Assembly (NCBI RefSeq): GCF_000317575.1
Contig: NC_019748.1
Coordinates: 3,864,501 to 3,928,500 of the forward strand
Direction of reading: 5' to 3'
DNA from: Stanieria cyanosphaera PCC 7437
GTDB taxonomy: Bacteria; Cyanobacteriota; Cyanobacteriia; Cyanobacteriales; Xenococcaceae
Length of the DNA: 64,000 nucleotides
Below, piece by piece: positions 6,526 to 15,938 of this stretch. The notes below the pieces were generated by a model. That model worked only from the letters and a program-made list of their open reading frames with translations, was not told the origin of the DNA and made no database searches. A program made the position numbers and the translations under genes. Every line of letters begins with the position of its first letter. Positions within the stretch are counted from its first letter, which is position 1.

Positions 6526-9459
6526 TTAGCGATTGAGCAACAAAGATTCAACTTTTTCCAATAACTCTTGTGGTTGAATAGGTTTACCAAGATAACCCGT
6601 TGCACCTAAATCCATTGCTTGTTGACGATGGCGATCGCCTGTACGAGAAGTTGCCATAACTACAGGTATTTCTTCCCAAACTGGATGAGAACGGATCTTT
6701 TGAAGTAATTCAAATCCATTAACTCTAGGCATTTCAATGTCTGATAAAACTAAATCAATTCTGGTTTGATGCTGATCTAAAACATCCAACGCTTCTTGTC
6801 CATCTCGGCAAACGATTACTTGATAGCCAACGGCTGATAAGATTTTTTCTAACATCCTTCTGGTAGCTACCGAATCTTCTGCAATTAAAATTGTACTGCT
6901 TTGACTGCTTAAAGTTGGTGATGGAATAGAAACAGGAATATTTGCTACAGCCGATTTAATTTCTAACCCTTGAGGTAAGATCACGGGAATAACTTCTCCT
7001 GTACCCAGAATAGTACAACCAGCTAAATAAGCAGGGATCGGAATAGTATCATCAAAAGGTTTAACAATTAATTGATCTTCTCCGAGTAAACTATCTACTA
7101 AAATAGCTAATTCTCCCAAAGCAGTCTCTAAGACAATGGCAACTTTAGCTTGTACGGAAACTAAAAGCGATCGCGGACAAGGTAGTAAACTGGCTAATGA
7201 AACAATTGAAACTGTTTTTTGATGCCAATTGATCGCTGTTTTTTCTGAAGTAGTCCAATCAAGTTCGGAGTAAAGTAGGGTTTCTTTGACGCTGTTACTA
7301 GGAATAGCAAGAATACGATTTTGTACTTGTGTCAGTAACAAAGACATTAAACTCAAGTTGAGGGGTAACTTGATTGTAAAAGTAGTACCTTGACCAAATT
7401 GAGTCTGAACTTGCAGATTTCCTCTTAATTTACGGATTTGGGTACGAACAATATCTAAACCCATTCCTCGTCCAGATAAATCGGTGACTTGGGATGCAGT
7501 AGAGAAATCTGGTAAAAAAATCCAGTTAATAATTTCTTCTGAACTAAATTGATTAAATTCTCGGTCTGAAGGACAAATTCCTCTTTCTTTGGCTCGTTGA
7601 TAAACTTTCTCTAAATCAATTCCTCGACCATCATCTTGAATTTTAATAACTAATTGATTGTTATTAACTTTAGCATCTAAAGCAATTGCGGATGTTTCTG
7701 ATTTATGATGTTTTTGACGTTCTTCTGGTGATTCAATCCCATGATCAAAAGCGTTATTGAGTAAATGAGTCAAGGGTGTCTGTAACTGTTCTAATAATAC
7801 TTGGTCAACTAAAGTATCTTGTCCTTGAATTTCTAAATGAACTGATTTTTGATAACGTCGATTCAGAGTTTGAATTTGGGGAATAAATCTCTGTGCCAAA
7901 ATCCGAAAAGGAACTAGACGAGATTCCGTAACTTTGGTATAAAGAGTGCCGAGGTTTTTTTCAACTTGTTCTAAATCTTCCGTAACTTCTTGATTAACTA
8001 AGTCTAAGTCAGTACGAGTTTCTTGAATTTGCAGCATCAATTCTTGGAAAGTTTGTAGACTACTATGAAGTTCGGTATAACGGTCTAACTCTAAAGAATC
8101 GAATTCAAGATTATTATTACCAAAAGTAGAATTACCACCAGCAATAGATTCAATTGCCAGTTGATTGTAAAGATTTTGAATTTGTTCTCGTAATGGTTCA
8201 AACTGACGAGTAAGCGATCGCAAACGTTGATTGGCTTGTTTGAGTTGTGTCTGTTGTAAGAATAATCTTCCTTGAATTAAAATTAATTCTTCAACATTAT
8301 TGGTAACTCCTTCAAGATTTTGCAGAGGAATCCTAATTTGAGCAAGAGCAGTTTTTTCGACTTGAGGAGTAAGAGTTTCAGTAGCAGCTTGAGGATTGAG
8401 ATATTGTTCTCGTTTAGTTCTTAATTGCTTAATTACTTCTTGAGCAAAAGATAAAGCTTCTTGAGCTTCTAAATCAACAATTGCCATCGTTAAAGGAGCA
8501 ACCATTTCGATTAACCAAACTAAATTAAGAGTTTCTCCTAAAAAAGTGCATTCCTCAACAAAATTTTCTAAACACTGTTGAATTAGGATTTCTGGTGCAT
8601 CTTCAGGTATTTCTTCCACAGTAGTTAAACTACTTTCTAAATCATTAGTTAAAGCGTTAATAACTAAAGTATTTGGTACTGAAGTTGCTACCGCTACTTC
8701 ACCCTCTGGTTCAAGTTTCTCCGCAACTCTATTTCCTTGTTCTAGAAGATAGCTGTCTCTTTGATTTCTTAAAAGAGAGATTATTTCTTTAGTGAAAAGT
8801 AAAGATTCTAAGATCGCTGACTCAGCAAGCACCGAAGATAAAGGTGCAACGTTTTCGACTAACCAAGTTAAATTAAGAGTTTCTCCTAAAAAAGTACATT
8901 CATCAATAAAACTTTCCAAACATTGCTTAATTAAAATTTCTGGTGCATCTTCAGGTAGTTCTTCTACATTGACAAAACAAGCTTCTAAATCCTGAGTTAA
9001 AGCCTTCTCAAGAAAATTATTATTATCCTGTGATTGTGATGTAATTTGATTAGTCGCAACAGAATTTCCTAAAACCTCTAAAGCAGCAATTAGATTACCA
9101 TCAGCAACAACATCATCAACTGTCCGCGCTTGAGTCAAAACAAAAGCAATTTCATTAATCGCACTTTCAACTAACGTCCAAGCAGAGTCAATTTCTTCGA
9201 TCTGATTTTGTTGAATGCCTTGCAGCACATCTTCTAATTTATGTGCCAATTCTTGCAGACTAGGTAAAGCAGCTAGCCCTGCTCCACCTTTAAGAGAATG
9301 AGCAGCCCGCAAAATAGAAGTAAAATCAGGAGAGCCGTAACGATTGTCAAATCCTTCGGTTAAAGCTTGCAGATATTCAGGCGCGTCTTCATCGAGAAAG
9401 CATTGACGGGCTTCTTGAGTAATAGCTGCGAGAATAGCTGGATCTAGCTGAGAACTCAT
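6526..9459 (-). CDS. pilL: CheA-like hybrid histidine kinase (PilL/PixL type) with C-terminal receiver
   Basis: A 977-residue kinase. Domains in order: Hpt with the phosphoacceptor His54 (AAHSLKGGAG); two copies of an unusual ~80-residue repeat (about 150-240 and 265-355, each with PEDAPEILI..CLE and ECTFLGETLNL); a coiled-coil dimerisation region; HATPase with HLLNNAFDHGIE near 563, QDDGRGID near 610 and GRGMGLDIVR near 660; a CheW-like domain; and a REC domain with phosphoacceptor Asp near 905 (LVLSDIEMP). It takes signals from the MCP encoded just upstream through CheW and phosphorylates the PatA- and CheY-type regulators of the same operon. The HATPase boxes and phosphosites look intact. 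Confidence 0.92.
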   Translation of the reverse strand: MSSQLDPAILAAITQEARQCFLDEDAPEYLQALTEGFDNRYGSPDFTSILRAAHSLKGGAGLAALPSLQELAHKLEDVLQGIQQNQIEEIDSAWTLVESAINEIAFVLTQARTVDDVVADGNLIAALEVLGNSVATNQITSQSQDNNNFLEKALTQDLEACFVNVEELPEDAPEILIKQCLESFIDECTFLGETLNLTWLVENVAPLSSVLAESAILESLLFTKEIISLLRNQRDSYLLEQGNRVAEKLEPEGEVAVATSVPNTLVINALTNDLESSLTTVEEIPEDAPEILIQQCLENFVEECTFLGETLNLVWLIEMVAPLTMAIVDLEAQEALSFAQEVIKQLRTKREQYLNPQAATETLTPQVEKTALAQIRIPLQNLEGVTNNVEELILIQGRLFLQQTQLKQANQRLRSLTRQFEPLREQIQNLYNQLAIESIAGGNSTFGNNNLEFDSLELDRYTELHSSLQTFQELMLQIQETRTDLDLVNQEVTEDLEQVEKNLGTLYTKVTESRLVPFRILAQRFIPQIQTLNRRYQKSVHLEIQGQDTLVDQVLLEQLQTPLTHLLNNAFDHGIESPEERQKHHKSETSAIALDAKVNNNQLVIKIQDDGRGIDLEKVYQRAKERGICPSDREFNQFSSEEIINWIFLPDFSTASQVTDLSGRGMGLDIVRTQIRKLRGNLQVQTQFGQGTTFTIKLPLNLSLMSLLLTQVQNRILAIPSNSVKETLLYSELDWTTSEKTAINWHQKTVSIVSLASLLPCPRSLLVSVQAKVAIVLETALGELAILVDSLLGEDQLIVKPFDDTIPIPAYLAGCTILGTGEVIPVILPQGLEIKSAVANIPVSIPSPTLSSQSSTILIAEDSVATRRMLEKILSAVGYQVIVCRDGQEALDVLDQHQTRIDLVLSDIEMPRVNGFELLQKIRSHPVWEEIPVVMATSRTGDRHRQQAMDLGATGYLGKPIQPQELLEKVESLLLNR

Positions 9460-9492
9460 AACTGGTAACTGGTAATTGGTAACTGGTAACTG
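9460..9492. repeat. Short tandem TAACTGG-type repeat between cheA and mcp
   Basis: Tandem near-copies of the heptamer TAACTGG fill the 39-bp gap between the MCP stop and the CheA start. The same motif recurs at 27455-27474 and 35514-35592, and related TTATCAGT-type repeats lie near 15976, 32840 and 44131. Confidence 0.65.
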
Positions 9493-9498
9493 AAAATA

Positions 9499-11883
9499 CT
9501 AAGACTGCAAGCGGAACTGAGCAACTGAAGACTGTAGAGTTTCAGCTTCTTTTACAAGATTGCGGAGAGATTCCACTACTTCTTTGGCTTCTTGTGAAGT
9601 ACTCTTAGCAATAGTTGCCACCCCTGCCATTTTTTCGTTAATTAGTTGAGATGTACTAGTTTGAGCTTGGGTATTGGTAGAGATCGATTGAAGATATTGG
9701 TCAATTTGTTCGCTAATCTGTGCTAAGACTTGAAGCGTTTGTTTAGTTTTGCGGACTAATTCTGTTCCTGTGACTACTTCGGTCGTACCTACTTCCATTG
9801 CTTGAAGTACTTCGGCAGTTTCTTGTTGGATATTACCGACTAACTGTTGAATATCTTTGGTCGCTTCCGTAACTCGGTCAGCTAAACGACGAACTTCATC
9901 TGCTACAATTCGGAAACCTTCACCGTGTTCTCCTGCACGAGCAGCCTCGATTGAAGCATTAAACGCCAAAAGGTTGGTTTTTTCGGAAATACTTGAAATA
10001 ATTTCGACGATTTGAGAAATTTCTTGAGAAGATTCAGCTAATTGTTTGACTTTTTTAGCTGTATTAGCTACCGTATTCCGTATTTTTTCAATACTTTCTA
10101 CGGTTTTATCCATTGTGGTATCACCTTTGTGAGCTTTATTCAAAGCAACTTTAGCAACTTTAGCTGCTTCTTGAGCCGAATTTGCTACGTCTTGAATGGA
10201 GTTGTTAATCTCGGTAATATTCTGTAATGCCTGATTAATTTCATCAGCTTGATTGACAGCAGCCGAAGATAATTGGTTTACCGAACTTTCTCCTGTTTGA
10301 GATAGTTCACTAACTTCATTGGATACTTGTTGTACTTGTAATACGAGTCCTCTTAATTTACGAATCGTGGCGTTAAAAGCGTCGGCAATTGATCCTACTG
10401 CACCTTCTGTTAATTTAGCCTCAATAGTTAAGTCCCCTTTTTGCGCACCTTCAATATCTAAGAGAAGGTTAATTACTTCTTGTTGTAAGCGTTCTTTTTC
10501 TTGCTTTTGTTTCTTGGCTTCAATTTCTTGTTGAGTTAAAAAAGTCTCAAGCTGTTGAGCCATTGTGTTAATATTTGACCCTAATTGAGCTAATTCATCA
10601 GTTCCTTGAGTTTCTAGACGAGTATCTAATTTTCCTTCACCCAGTTTTTGAACAGCAGTAGTAAATTTGAGAATCGGAAGAGTACCTTGATAAGCAAGCC
10701 AAGTAGAAATCGCTGCTACTAGTAAAACTGTCATACCCGTTCCAATCGTCAAGGCTATAAGTAATTGTCTTTGAGGTGCAAAGGCAACTGCTTCATCAAT
10801 TCCAATCACAGAACTCCAATTTAGCTCTGGTAATCCTTCCATTGCAGGGAAAGGCGCATAGGAAACCAATTGCTTTGCATTATCTATTTGATCTGTAGCA
10901 AAAATAGTACCTACTTGTTTGGAATTAACTAGAGTGTCAATTCCAGGGAAGTCTTCTACTAGCTTACGTCCTACCTGTTCTGATTCTGAAGCAGCAAAAA
11001 AAGTACCATTGGCATCAACCAAGTGATATTCTTCTTCATTTGTACCAAAGTTTTTAATGACTTCTTCTACGTTTTCAATCGGCATTCTTGCTCGCACTAC
11101 GCCAATCATTTCTTTGCTTTCTTTGTCAATAATTGGTGCAGCAACGTGAATTACTGCTTTTCCTGAAGATTGAGAGATGTTCGGTTGGCTAATATAGGGT
11201 TTTTTAGTTTTAACTACTTCTTGAAAATAGTCTCGGTCTTTGTGGTTGTCTAGTTTTGGACCTTTAGATTGTACTAGTAGATTGCCATTAAGATCGAAAG
11301 CAGCAATGCTGTCATAGTTGGTATAACTAGCTAAATAGTTATTAACAATTGATTCTTTTTCCTGTTGGCTAGTTGAGTTTCTAATAAGTGGATTGATTAA
11401 AATACCCTGTTTAGCAATAATCTGAATATCGGTATGTCGCTCTTTCATAAAACGATTAAGTTTATCAGCTATTGCTATAGCAGTAGTTTGTTCTGTTTGA
11501 GTAATTTGTTTGTTAAGAGATTGCCATCCTAAATAATATGCAATTGCTCCAACCCCAATTACAGGAACGGTACTAATCGTCAAAGCAAATAAAGTAACTT
11601 TCCATCTTAAAGTTAGTTTGTTCCAGAAAAAACTATCCTTGGAAACTTCTGATTTAACTGTTTCTTCTGTAATAGTTGAAGTTTGAGTTTGGGTAAGATT
11701 AGCTAAAGCTTTTTGAGCAACCGCACCATAAGTACCATTAGCATCAAGTTCTAATACTTCTTGATATATTGCGATCGCTTTATTGATTTCACCTGCTTTT
11801 TCTAAATTATTAGCTTCAAGAATTTTGCCTACTAAATTACTAGAATTATCTACAATAGATTGATTTTGTTGTTGCTCAGACAT
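9499..11883 (-). CDS. pilJ: Methyl-accepting chemotaxis protein with extracytoplasmic Cache sensor (PilJ-like)
   Basis: A 794-residue transducer. A TPR-like N-terminus ([18 protein letters not shown]) precedes a membrane helix near 100-122, a Cache-type sensor at about 130-360 ([26 protein letters not shown]), a second membrane helix near 375-398, a HAMP region and the MCP signalling hairpin with the conserved tip [19 protein letters not shown] near 620-650. It has no GAF or bilin-binding domain, unlike the PixJ phototaxis receptor, so a chemical or surface cue is more likely than light. It should couple through the CheW-like protein encoded upstream to the CheA kinase downstream. Confidence 0.9.
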   Translation of the reverse strand: MSEQQQNQSIVDNSSNLVGKILEANNLEKAGEINKAIAIYQEVLELDANGTYGAVAQKALANLTQTQTSTITEETVKSEVSKDSFFWNKLTLRWKVTLFALTISTVPVIGVGAIAYYLGWQSLNKQITQTEQTTAIAIADKLNRFMKERHTDIQIIAKQGILINPLIRNSTSQQEKESIVNNYLASYTNYDSIAAFDLNGNLLVQSKGPKLDNHKDRDYFQEVVKTKKPYISQPNISQSSGKAVIHVAAPIIDKESKEMIGVVRARMPIENVEEVIKNFGTNEEEYHLVDANGTFFAASESEQVGRKLVEDFPGIDTLVNSKQVGTIFATDQIDNAKQLVSYAPFPAMEGLPELNWSSVIGIDEAVAFAPQRQLLIALTIGTGMTVLLVAAISTWLAYQGTLPILKFTTAVQKLGEGKLDTRLETQGTDELAQLGSNINTMAQQLETFLTQQEIEAKKQKQEKERLQQEVINLLLDIEGAQKGDLTIEAKLTEGAVGSIADAFNATIRKLRGLVLQVQQVSNEVSELSQTGESSVNQLSSAAVNQADEINQALQNITEINNSIQDVANSAQEAAKVAKVALNKAHKGDTTMDKTVESIEKIRNTVANTAKKVKQLAESSQEISQIVEIISSISEKTNLLAFNASIEAARAGEHGEGFRIVADEVRRLADRVTEATKDIQQLVGNIQQETAEVLQAMEVGTTEVVTGTELVRKTKQTLQVLAQISEQIDQYLQSISTNTQAQTSTSQLINEKMAGVATIAKSTSQEAKEVVESLRNLVKEAETLQSSVAQFRLQS

Positions 11884-11915
11884 TCACATTTCCTCTCAAA
11901 TAATTGATAGTTTAA

Positions 11916-12392
11916 TTAGACTGGAAGCAGTTCGGATTTTTGGGATAATTCTTTAAATAACTGTTGAACATCTAATAAATAAAATAAAATATCGTTTTCT
12001 TGAAATTGACTAACAAATGAATTACTAAATTGGGATTTAGTTTGAGTTGATAAGATAGACAAACTATCTAATTTAATTGAAATGACTCCTTCCAATCCTT
12101 TTGCTGTAAAAGCTACTTTTTTAGTGATTCCTTCGATTTTAGTGGTTAAGACTACTGCAGTTAATTTTTCTAGAGAATTAACTTGAAAGGAATTTATTTT
12201 AAAAAATTCTTCTGTATCTAAAACCCAAAGTAAATTCCCTCGATAATTAGTTACTCCATACCAAAACTGAGCGATTCCAGGAATAATAGCAATTTCTGTA
12301 GGTTCAAGCTTAATTACCGTTTCAACATCGGTTAATGGCAAAGCAACTTTCCAAGGTGTTGAAAGACTAACACTGAAATAATTTTGAATCAT
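11916..12392 (-). CDS. pilI: CheW-like coupling protein (PilI/PixI type)
   Basis: A 158-residue stand-alone CheW domain: FWYGVTNYRGNLLWVLDTEEF is the typical CheW RG(N/K) core, with PTEIAIIPGIAQ before it. CheW scaffolds the MCP-CheA signalling array. It lies between the CheY gene and the MCP gene in the operon, 32 bp before the MCP start. Confidence 0.85.
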   Translation of the reverse strand: MIQNYFSVSLSTPWKVALPLTDVETVIKLEPTEIAIIPGIAQFWYGVTNYRGNLLWVLDTEEFFKINSFQVNSLEKLTAVVLTTKIEGITKKVAFTAKGLEGVISIKLDSLSILSTQTKSQFSNSFVSQFQENDILFYLLDVQQLFKELSQKSELLPV

Positions 12393-12502
12393 TAAATTTT
12401 GGCTGAAATTTTATAAACAGCAGGACGCATCTTAAATGATTAGTTAATTAAAACCAATCAACATTAAGAATTAACGCCCTACTAAGATAAACAACTGAAA
12501 TT

Positions 12503-12871
12503 TTAATGAGCGTGTTGTGTTACCATTTCAATTAGTTGTTGAGGAACATATGGTTTAGTAATGTACTCATTTCCTCCTTGACGTAAAGCCCAGAAACGGT
12601 CAAAATCTTCGGACTTAGAACTACAAAATAAAATGGGAATTTGTGCTAACTTTTCTTCAGACCGAATTTTACGACACAAATCTAAACCACTCTCTCCAGG
12701 CATAATAATATCGAGCAAAATTAAATTAGGAGGAGCATTACTAGTTAACCAATTCCATCCAGCTTCAGCGTTTTCGGTAACAACTACATTAAATCCTGCG
12801 TGAGACAATAAAGCTGAAATCATTTGTCTTTCAGACTGAGTATCTTCTACCACTAATATCGTTTTCATCAA
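12503..12871 (-). CDS. pilH: CheY-like response regulator (PilH/PixH type)
   Basis: A 122-residue single REC domain. It has the acidic pocket after ILVVEDTQSERQ, the phosphoacceptor Asp near residue 55 in NLILLDIIMPGESG, a Ser-type switch in ILFCSSKSED and the Lys of YITKPY. It has no output domain. In cyanobacterial pil/pix clusters it sits between the PatA-type regulator and CheW, and is phosphorylated by the cluster's CheA to bias pilus extension or retraction. Confidence 0.88.
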   Translation of the reverse strand: MMKTILVVEDTQSERQMISALLSHAGFNVVVTENAEAGWNWLTSNAPPNLILLDIIMPGESGLDLCRKIRSEEKLAQIPILFCSSKSEDFDRFWALRQGGNEYITKPYVPQQLIEMVTQHAH

Positions 12872-12953
12872 AATCTCTTCCCGAAAATAACTTTACTTTT
12901 TCTCAGATATATAGTTCCCTAAACTTGACTTAAAATAACAATAAGCAACTCAA

Positions 12954-14189
12954 TTAAATAGAAGTTGTGGGTAAAGATAATTCTTGAACTAGTGCGATTA
13001 ACTGATCTGGTTGGAAAGGCTTGGTTAAATAATTAGTTGCACCAACGAATTTTGCTCTCATGCGATCAATAATACCGTCTCTTCCTGTCAACATAATGAT
13101 AGGAATTTCTTGAAACTTCTGAGAACGACGCAACATACTGCACAAATCATAGCCATTAATATCGGGCATATTAATATCCATTAAGATCAAGACCGGCTGT
13201 TGACGAGATAAACCTCTAAGAGCATTAGCAGATTCCGTGATTCCAATTACGTCATAACCTACCGACTCAAGAATCATTTTTACTTGTTTTTGGACAGTGT
13301 TACTATCATCAATACAAGCAATTAGTTGACGTTGCGAAGTAGCAACTTCTGATGGTTGTTTTTGATTGATTTGAGGTTCGATTTTTATACTATTTAACTG
13401 AGAAGAATTATTGGCATTGTCAGGAGCAACTTTTTCTACTGTTTTAGTTGTTTGCTCTTGCCAGGGTAAGATTTCAATTAATTTCTCTTTAATAAAGGGT
13501 TGTAAAAGCTTGATTAAATGTAACGGTTCTATCTCAAGTTTTAAGGACAATTGATAAAGAGAATTCTTCTGTAATAATAAATCAACAATAGTAGATAATT
13601 TACCAAAATTAATTAAATGATTTTGTTCGCTATTTTCAGCATTTTTTTTCCAAATTTTATAAAAATTAAATGTACTTTTGTGGTCTAAATAAATACGATT
13701 AAAGGGTGAATCACAATAATCAAGTACTTCTTGCCAGCCGAGAATAAATTGTTTAGCTTTGGTCGCTAAGTCTAGCCAAGAAAAATTAGTAATAGCATCG
13801 TTAATTAGTTGATTAGCGATAAGTTCAACTTCTGCTTGTTTAAAACTTAAAACGTGAACTAAAGCTTCTTGACTACAATTGAGTAAGAATTGTTGTAATT
13901 CTGATTGAGGTAAGTTTTGTTGAGCTAAGTAATTACATACTTGTTGATATTCCGAATTTTTGAGCGTTAATTCAGGTAGATTTAAATTAGGTTGAAATTG
14001 CTGCCATAGATAACTTAATCTTTCTGCTTGCCCAGTTGCACTTGTAGCATATTGTAATTCTCCATTATTTAAATAAAGCTGCCAATTAACTGAATGGTCT
14101 TTAGGTTGAGAAACTACTAGACAACCAGACCATTGTCTTTCAGAAGCTTTTTTTAAGATCTGAAAAGTATTCGCAAGATTAGAAGTCAT
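12954..14189 (-). CDS. pilG: PatA-type response regulator (DUF4388-like N-terminus, C-terminal REC; PilG/PixG type)
   Basis: A 411-residue protein and first gene of the operon. The N-terminal ~250 residues match the PatA N-terminal/DUF4388 type (WSGCLVVSQPKDHSVNWQLY, LNNGELQYA). A polar linker leads to a C-terminal REC domain, LIACIDDSNTVQKQVKMILE, with phosphoacceptor Asp near 340 (LILMDINMPDINGYD) and the Lys of YLTKPF. In related clusters this protein works with the pilus motors for motility. The gap 14190-14267 to the divergent cbiA gene should hold the operon promoter. Confidence 0.88.
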   Translation of the reverse strand: MTSNLANTFQILKKASERQWSGCLVVSQPKDHSVNWQLYLNNGELQYATSATGQAERLSYLWQQFQPNLNLPELTLKNSEYQQVCNYLAQQNLPQSELQQFLLNCSQEALVHVLSFKQAEVELIANQLINDAITNFSWLDLATKAKQFILGWQEVLDYCDSPFNRIYLDHKSTFNFYKIWKKNAENSEQNHLINFGKLSTIVDLLLQKNSLYQLSLKLEIEPLHLIKLLQPFIKEKLIEILPWQEQTTKTVEKVAPDNANNSSQLNSIKIEPQINQKQPSEVATSQRQLIACIDDSNTVQKQVKMILESVGYDVIGITESANALRGLSRQQPVLILMDINMPDINGYDLCSMLRRSQKFQEIPIIMLTGRDGIIDRMRAKFVGATNYLTKPFQPDQLIALVQELSLPTTSI

Positions 14190-14267
14190 GGATGCTTATC
14201 AAAATTACTGATTCGATTTATATAATTCCCAAAAACCCGATCAAATTACCTTGAACAAGAAAGTTTT

Positions 14268-15656
14268 ATGACTGTAGTGATAGCTGGCGATCGCTCTGGC
14301 GTAGGTAAAACCACAATTACTTTGGCTATGCTTGCTTATTTATCGCAACCAGGAAAAAAAATTCAAGCGTTTAAAGTTGGACCAGATTATATAGATCCAA
14401 TGTTTCATCAAGCAGTAACAGGTAAACCTTCGCGCAATCTCGATCCGATTTTAACTTCAGAAACCTATGTTCAATCTTGTTTTACTCGTCACTGTCAGGA
14501 TGCAGATTATGTTGTCGTTGAAGGGGTGATGGGTTTATTTGATGGTATTGCAAGGAAGCAGAGGGGAAATGGGGCAGAGGAGAAATGGAGATTTAATGAT
14601 TATGGTAGTACTGCACATATCGCGAGATTATTAGATTTACCTATACTATTAGTTTTAGATTGTTCTCGCTTATCAACTTCGATCGCAGCAATTGTGCATG
14701 GTTATCGCACTCTCGATCCAAAACTCAAAATTGCAGGAGTAATCTTAAATCGAGTTGCAAGCGATCGCCATTTAGAATTATTGAAACAAGCTTTAACTGC
14801 GATCTCCATACCAATTTTAGGAGTTGTCAGAAGACAAGACCAAATTACTATTCCTGATCGACATTTAGGCTTAATTCCCACTGAGGAATTGCAACAACTC
14901 AATCAAATCTTTGATCGATTAGCCCATCTTGCTAAAACCAGCTTTAACTGGCATCATTTATTACTTTTACTCTCCCCCTCTGCCTCTGTTCCCCTCCCCT
15001 CTTCTCCCCTTCCTCTCTCTCCTAAAGCTAAAATTGCCGTAGCACGCGATCGCGCTTTTAATTTTTATTACCAAGACAATTTTGATATTCTGAGTCAATT
15101 AGGTGCAGAATTAATCTTTTGGAGTCCACTAGAAGATGAAAACTTACCGAAAGATATTCAAGGTTTTTATTTTGGTGGAGGTTTTCCTGAAGTCTTTGCC
15201 GAACAACTATCAGCCAATCAAATAATTATTCAACAAGTACACCAAGCAATTAAATCTGGACTTCCCACCTATGCTGAATGTGGTGGTTTAATGTATTTAT
15301 GCCAGCAATTGATTGATTTTGAGCAAAAAGCTTGGCAAATGGTTGGGATAATTCCTAGTCATACAATTATGAGCGATCGCCTTATTCTAGGATATCGTCA
15401 AGCTACAGCTTTACAAGATAGTCCTTTAATCTTCAAAAACCAGACTATTGAAGGACATGAATTTCATCGTTCTCAAATTACTTCTTCTGCTGCTGAACCT
15501 CTTTGGCATCTTCGAGGCTATCATTCTCAAAACCAAAGAGTAATGGAAGGCTTCAAAATCTTTCAACTTCATGCTTCCTACCTTCATCTACATTTTGGTG
15601 AAAATAAATTTTTGGCACAAAATTTTATTCAATGTTGCTCAAATCAAAAGAATTAG
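14268..15656 (+). CDS. cbiA: Cobyrinate a,c-diamide synthase (CbiA/CobB family)
   Basis: A 462-residue ATP- and glutamine-dependent amidase of corrinoid synthesis. The N-terminal dethiobiotin-synthetase-like domain has the P-loop GDRSGVGKTT (7-16), KVGPDYIDPMFH and VVEGVMGLFDG. The C-terminal glutamine amidotransferase domain has FYFGGGFPEVFAEQL and the nucleophile Cys in YAECGGLMYL near 336, with the partner HASYLHLHFG near the end. Two low-complexity inserts stand out: a purine-rich tract (14551-14590) coding KQRGNGAEEKW after GLFDGIAR, and a pyrimidine-rich tract (14968-15022) coding a Ser/Pro/Leu linker between the domains. Both keep frame and spare the motifs, so the enzyme is probably functional. 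Confidence 0.92.
   Translation: MTVVIAGDRSGVGKTTITLAMLAYLSQPGKKIQAFKVGPDYIDPMFHQAVTGKPSRNLDPILTSETYVQSCFTRHCQDADYVVVEGVMGLFDGIARKQRGNGAEEKWRFNDYGSTAHIARLLDLPILLVLDCSRLSTSIAAIVHGYRTLDPKLKIAGVILNRVASDRHLELLKQALTAISIPILGVVRRQDQITIPDRHLGLIPTEELQQLNQIFDRLAHLAKTSFNWHHLLLLLSPSASVPLPSSPLPLSPKAKIAVARDRAFNFYYQDNFDILSQLGAELIFWSPLEDENLPKDIQGFYFGGGFPEVFAEQLSANQIIIQQVHQAIKSGLPTYAECGGLMYLCQQLIDFEQKAWQMVGIIPSHTIMSDRLILGYRQATALQDSPLIFKNQTIEGHEFHRSQITSSAAEPLWHLRGYHSQNQRVMEGFKIFQLHASYLHLHFGENKFLAQNFIQCCSNQKN
14551..14590. repeat. Purine-rich low-complexity tract inside cbiA
   Basis: A run of G and A (for example GAAGCAGAGGGGAAATGGGG) within the cbiA reading frame. It resembles the reverse complement of the pyrimidine tracts at 14968-15022 and 40383-40417. 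It adds about 12 residues between conserved GLFDGIA and DYGSTAHIARLL. Confidence 0.6.
14968..15022. repeat. Pyrimidine-rich low-complexity tract inside cbiA
   Basis: About 55 nt almost free of purines (CTCCCCCTCTGCCTCTGTTC and onward), translated as a Ser/Pro/Leu-rich interdomain linker. A similar tract occurs in the glycosyltransferase at 40383-40417. Confidence 0.7.
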
Positions 15657-15706
15657 CTACGATAAACATCAGTAAGTCATTCATCAACAATTACCGTTTA
15701 GGGACA

Positions 15707-15718
15707 AAAGGAGGTGAT
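15707..15718 (+). promoter_or_regulatory. Perfect 12-nt Shine-Dalgarno sequence
   Basis: AAAGGAGGTGAT is the full complement of the conserved 16S rRNA 3' tail (ATCACCTCCTTT). The GGAGG core ends 8 nt before the ATG at 15723, an ideal spacing. Cyanobacterial genes rarely have so extensive a match. Confidence 0.7.
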
Positions 15719-15722
15719 GCCC

Positions 15723-15794
15723 ATGATCGATAGTAGTAAGATGATGGGTCTCCTAGTTGAAGATAGCCGGCTGTGTGCCGGGGCTGTTCTCTAG
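15723..15794 (+). CDS. Candidate 23-residue peptide behind a perfect ribosome binding site
   Basis: ATG at 15723 opens a 23-codon frame reading MIDSSKMMGLLVEDSRL and then CAGAVL, closed by TAG. The ribosome binding site is the 12-nt match at 15707-15718. The frame overlaps two hairpins, one of them the strong AGCCGGC stem, so translation and folding would interfere. I do not recognise the peptide. It could be a functional small protein, a leader peptide, or incidental. Confidence 0.4.
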   Translation: MIDSSKMMGLLVEDSRLCAGAVL

Positions 15795-15832
15795 CAGTCG
15801 CTTAAATCCTCTACGGAGGTTAATTTATAGCA

Positions 15833-15886
15833 ATGCTGCTGGAGTTCCTTCCGGCAGTCTGGTTTCAACTAGAAGATCCTAGCTAG
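15833..15886 (+). CDS. Candidate 17-residue peptide, second tiny ORF in the structured locus
   Basis: ATG at 15833 opens a 17-codon frame, MLLEFLPAVWFQLEDPS, ended by TAG. A GGAGG lies 13 nt upstream (15815-15819), wider than optimal. The frame covers the CTGCTGG/CCGGCAG hairpin. There is no recognisable family. Support is only the ribosome-binding-like sequence and its place inside a terminator-bounded unit. Confidence 0.25.
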   Translation: MLLEFLPAVWFQLEDPS

Positions 15887-15938
15887 ACCGCTCTCACAAT
15901 TAGGCATAAAAAGTAATTCAGTTCATTGCTGTTTACTT

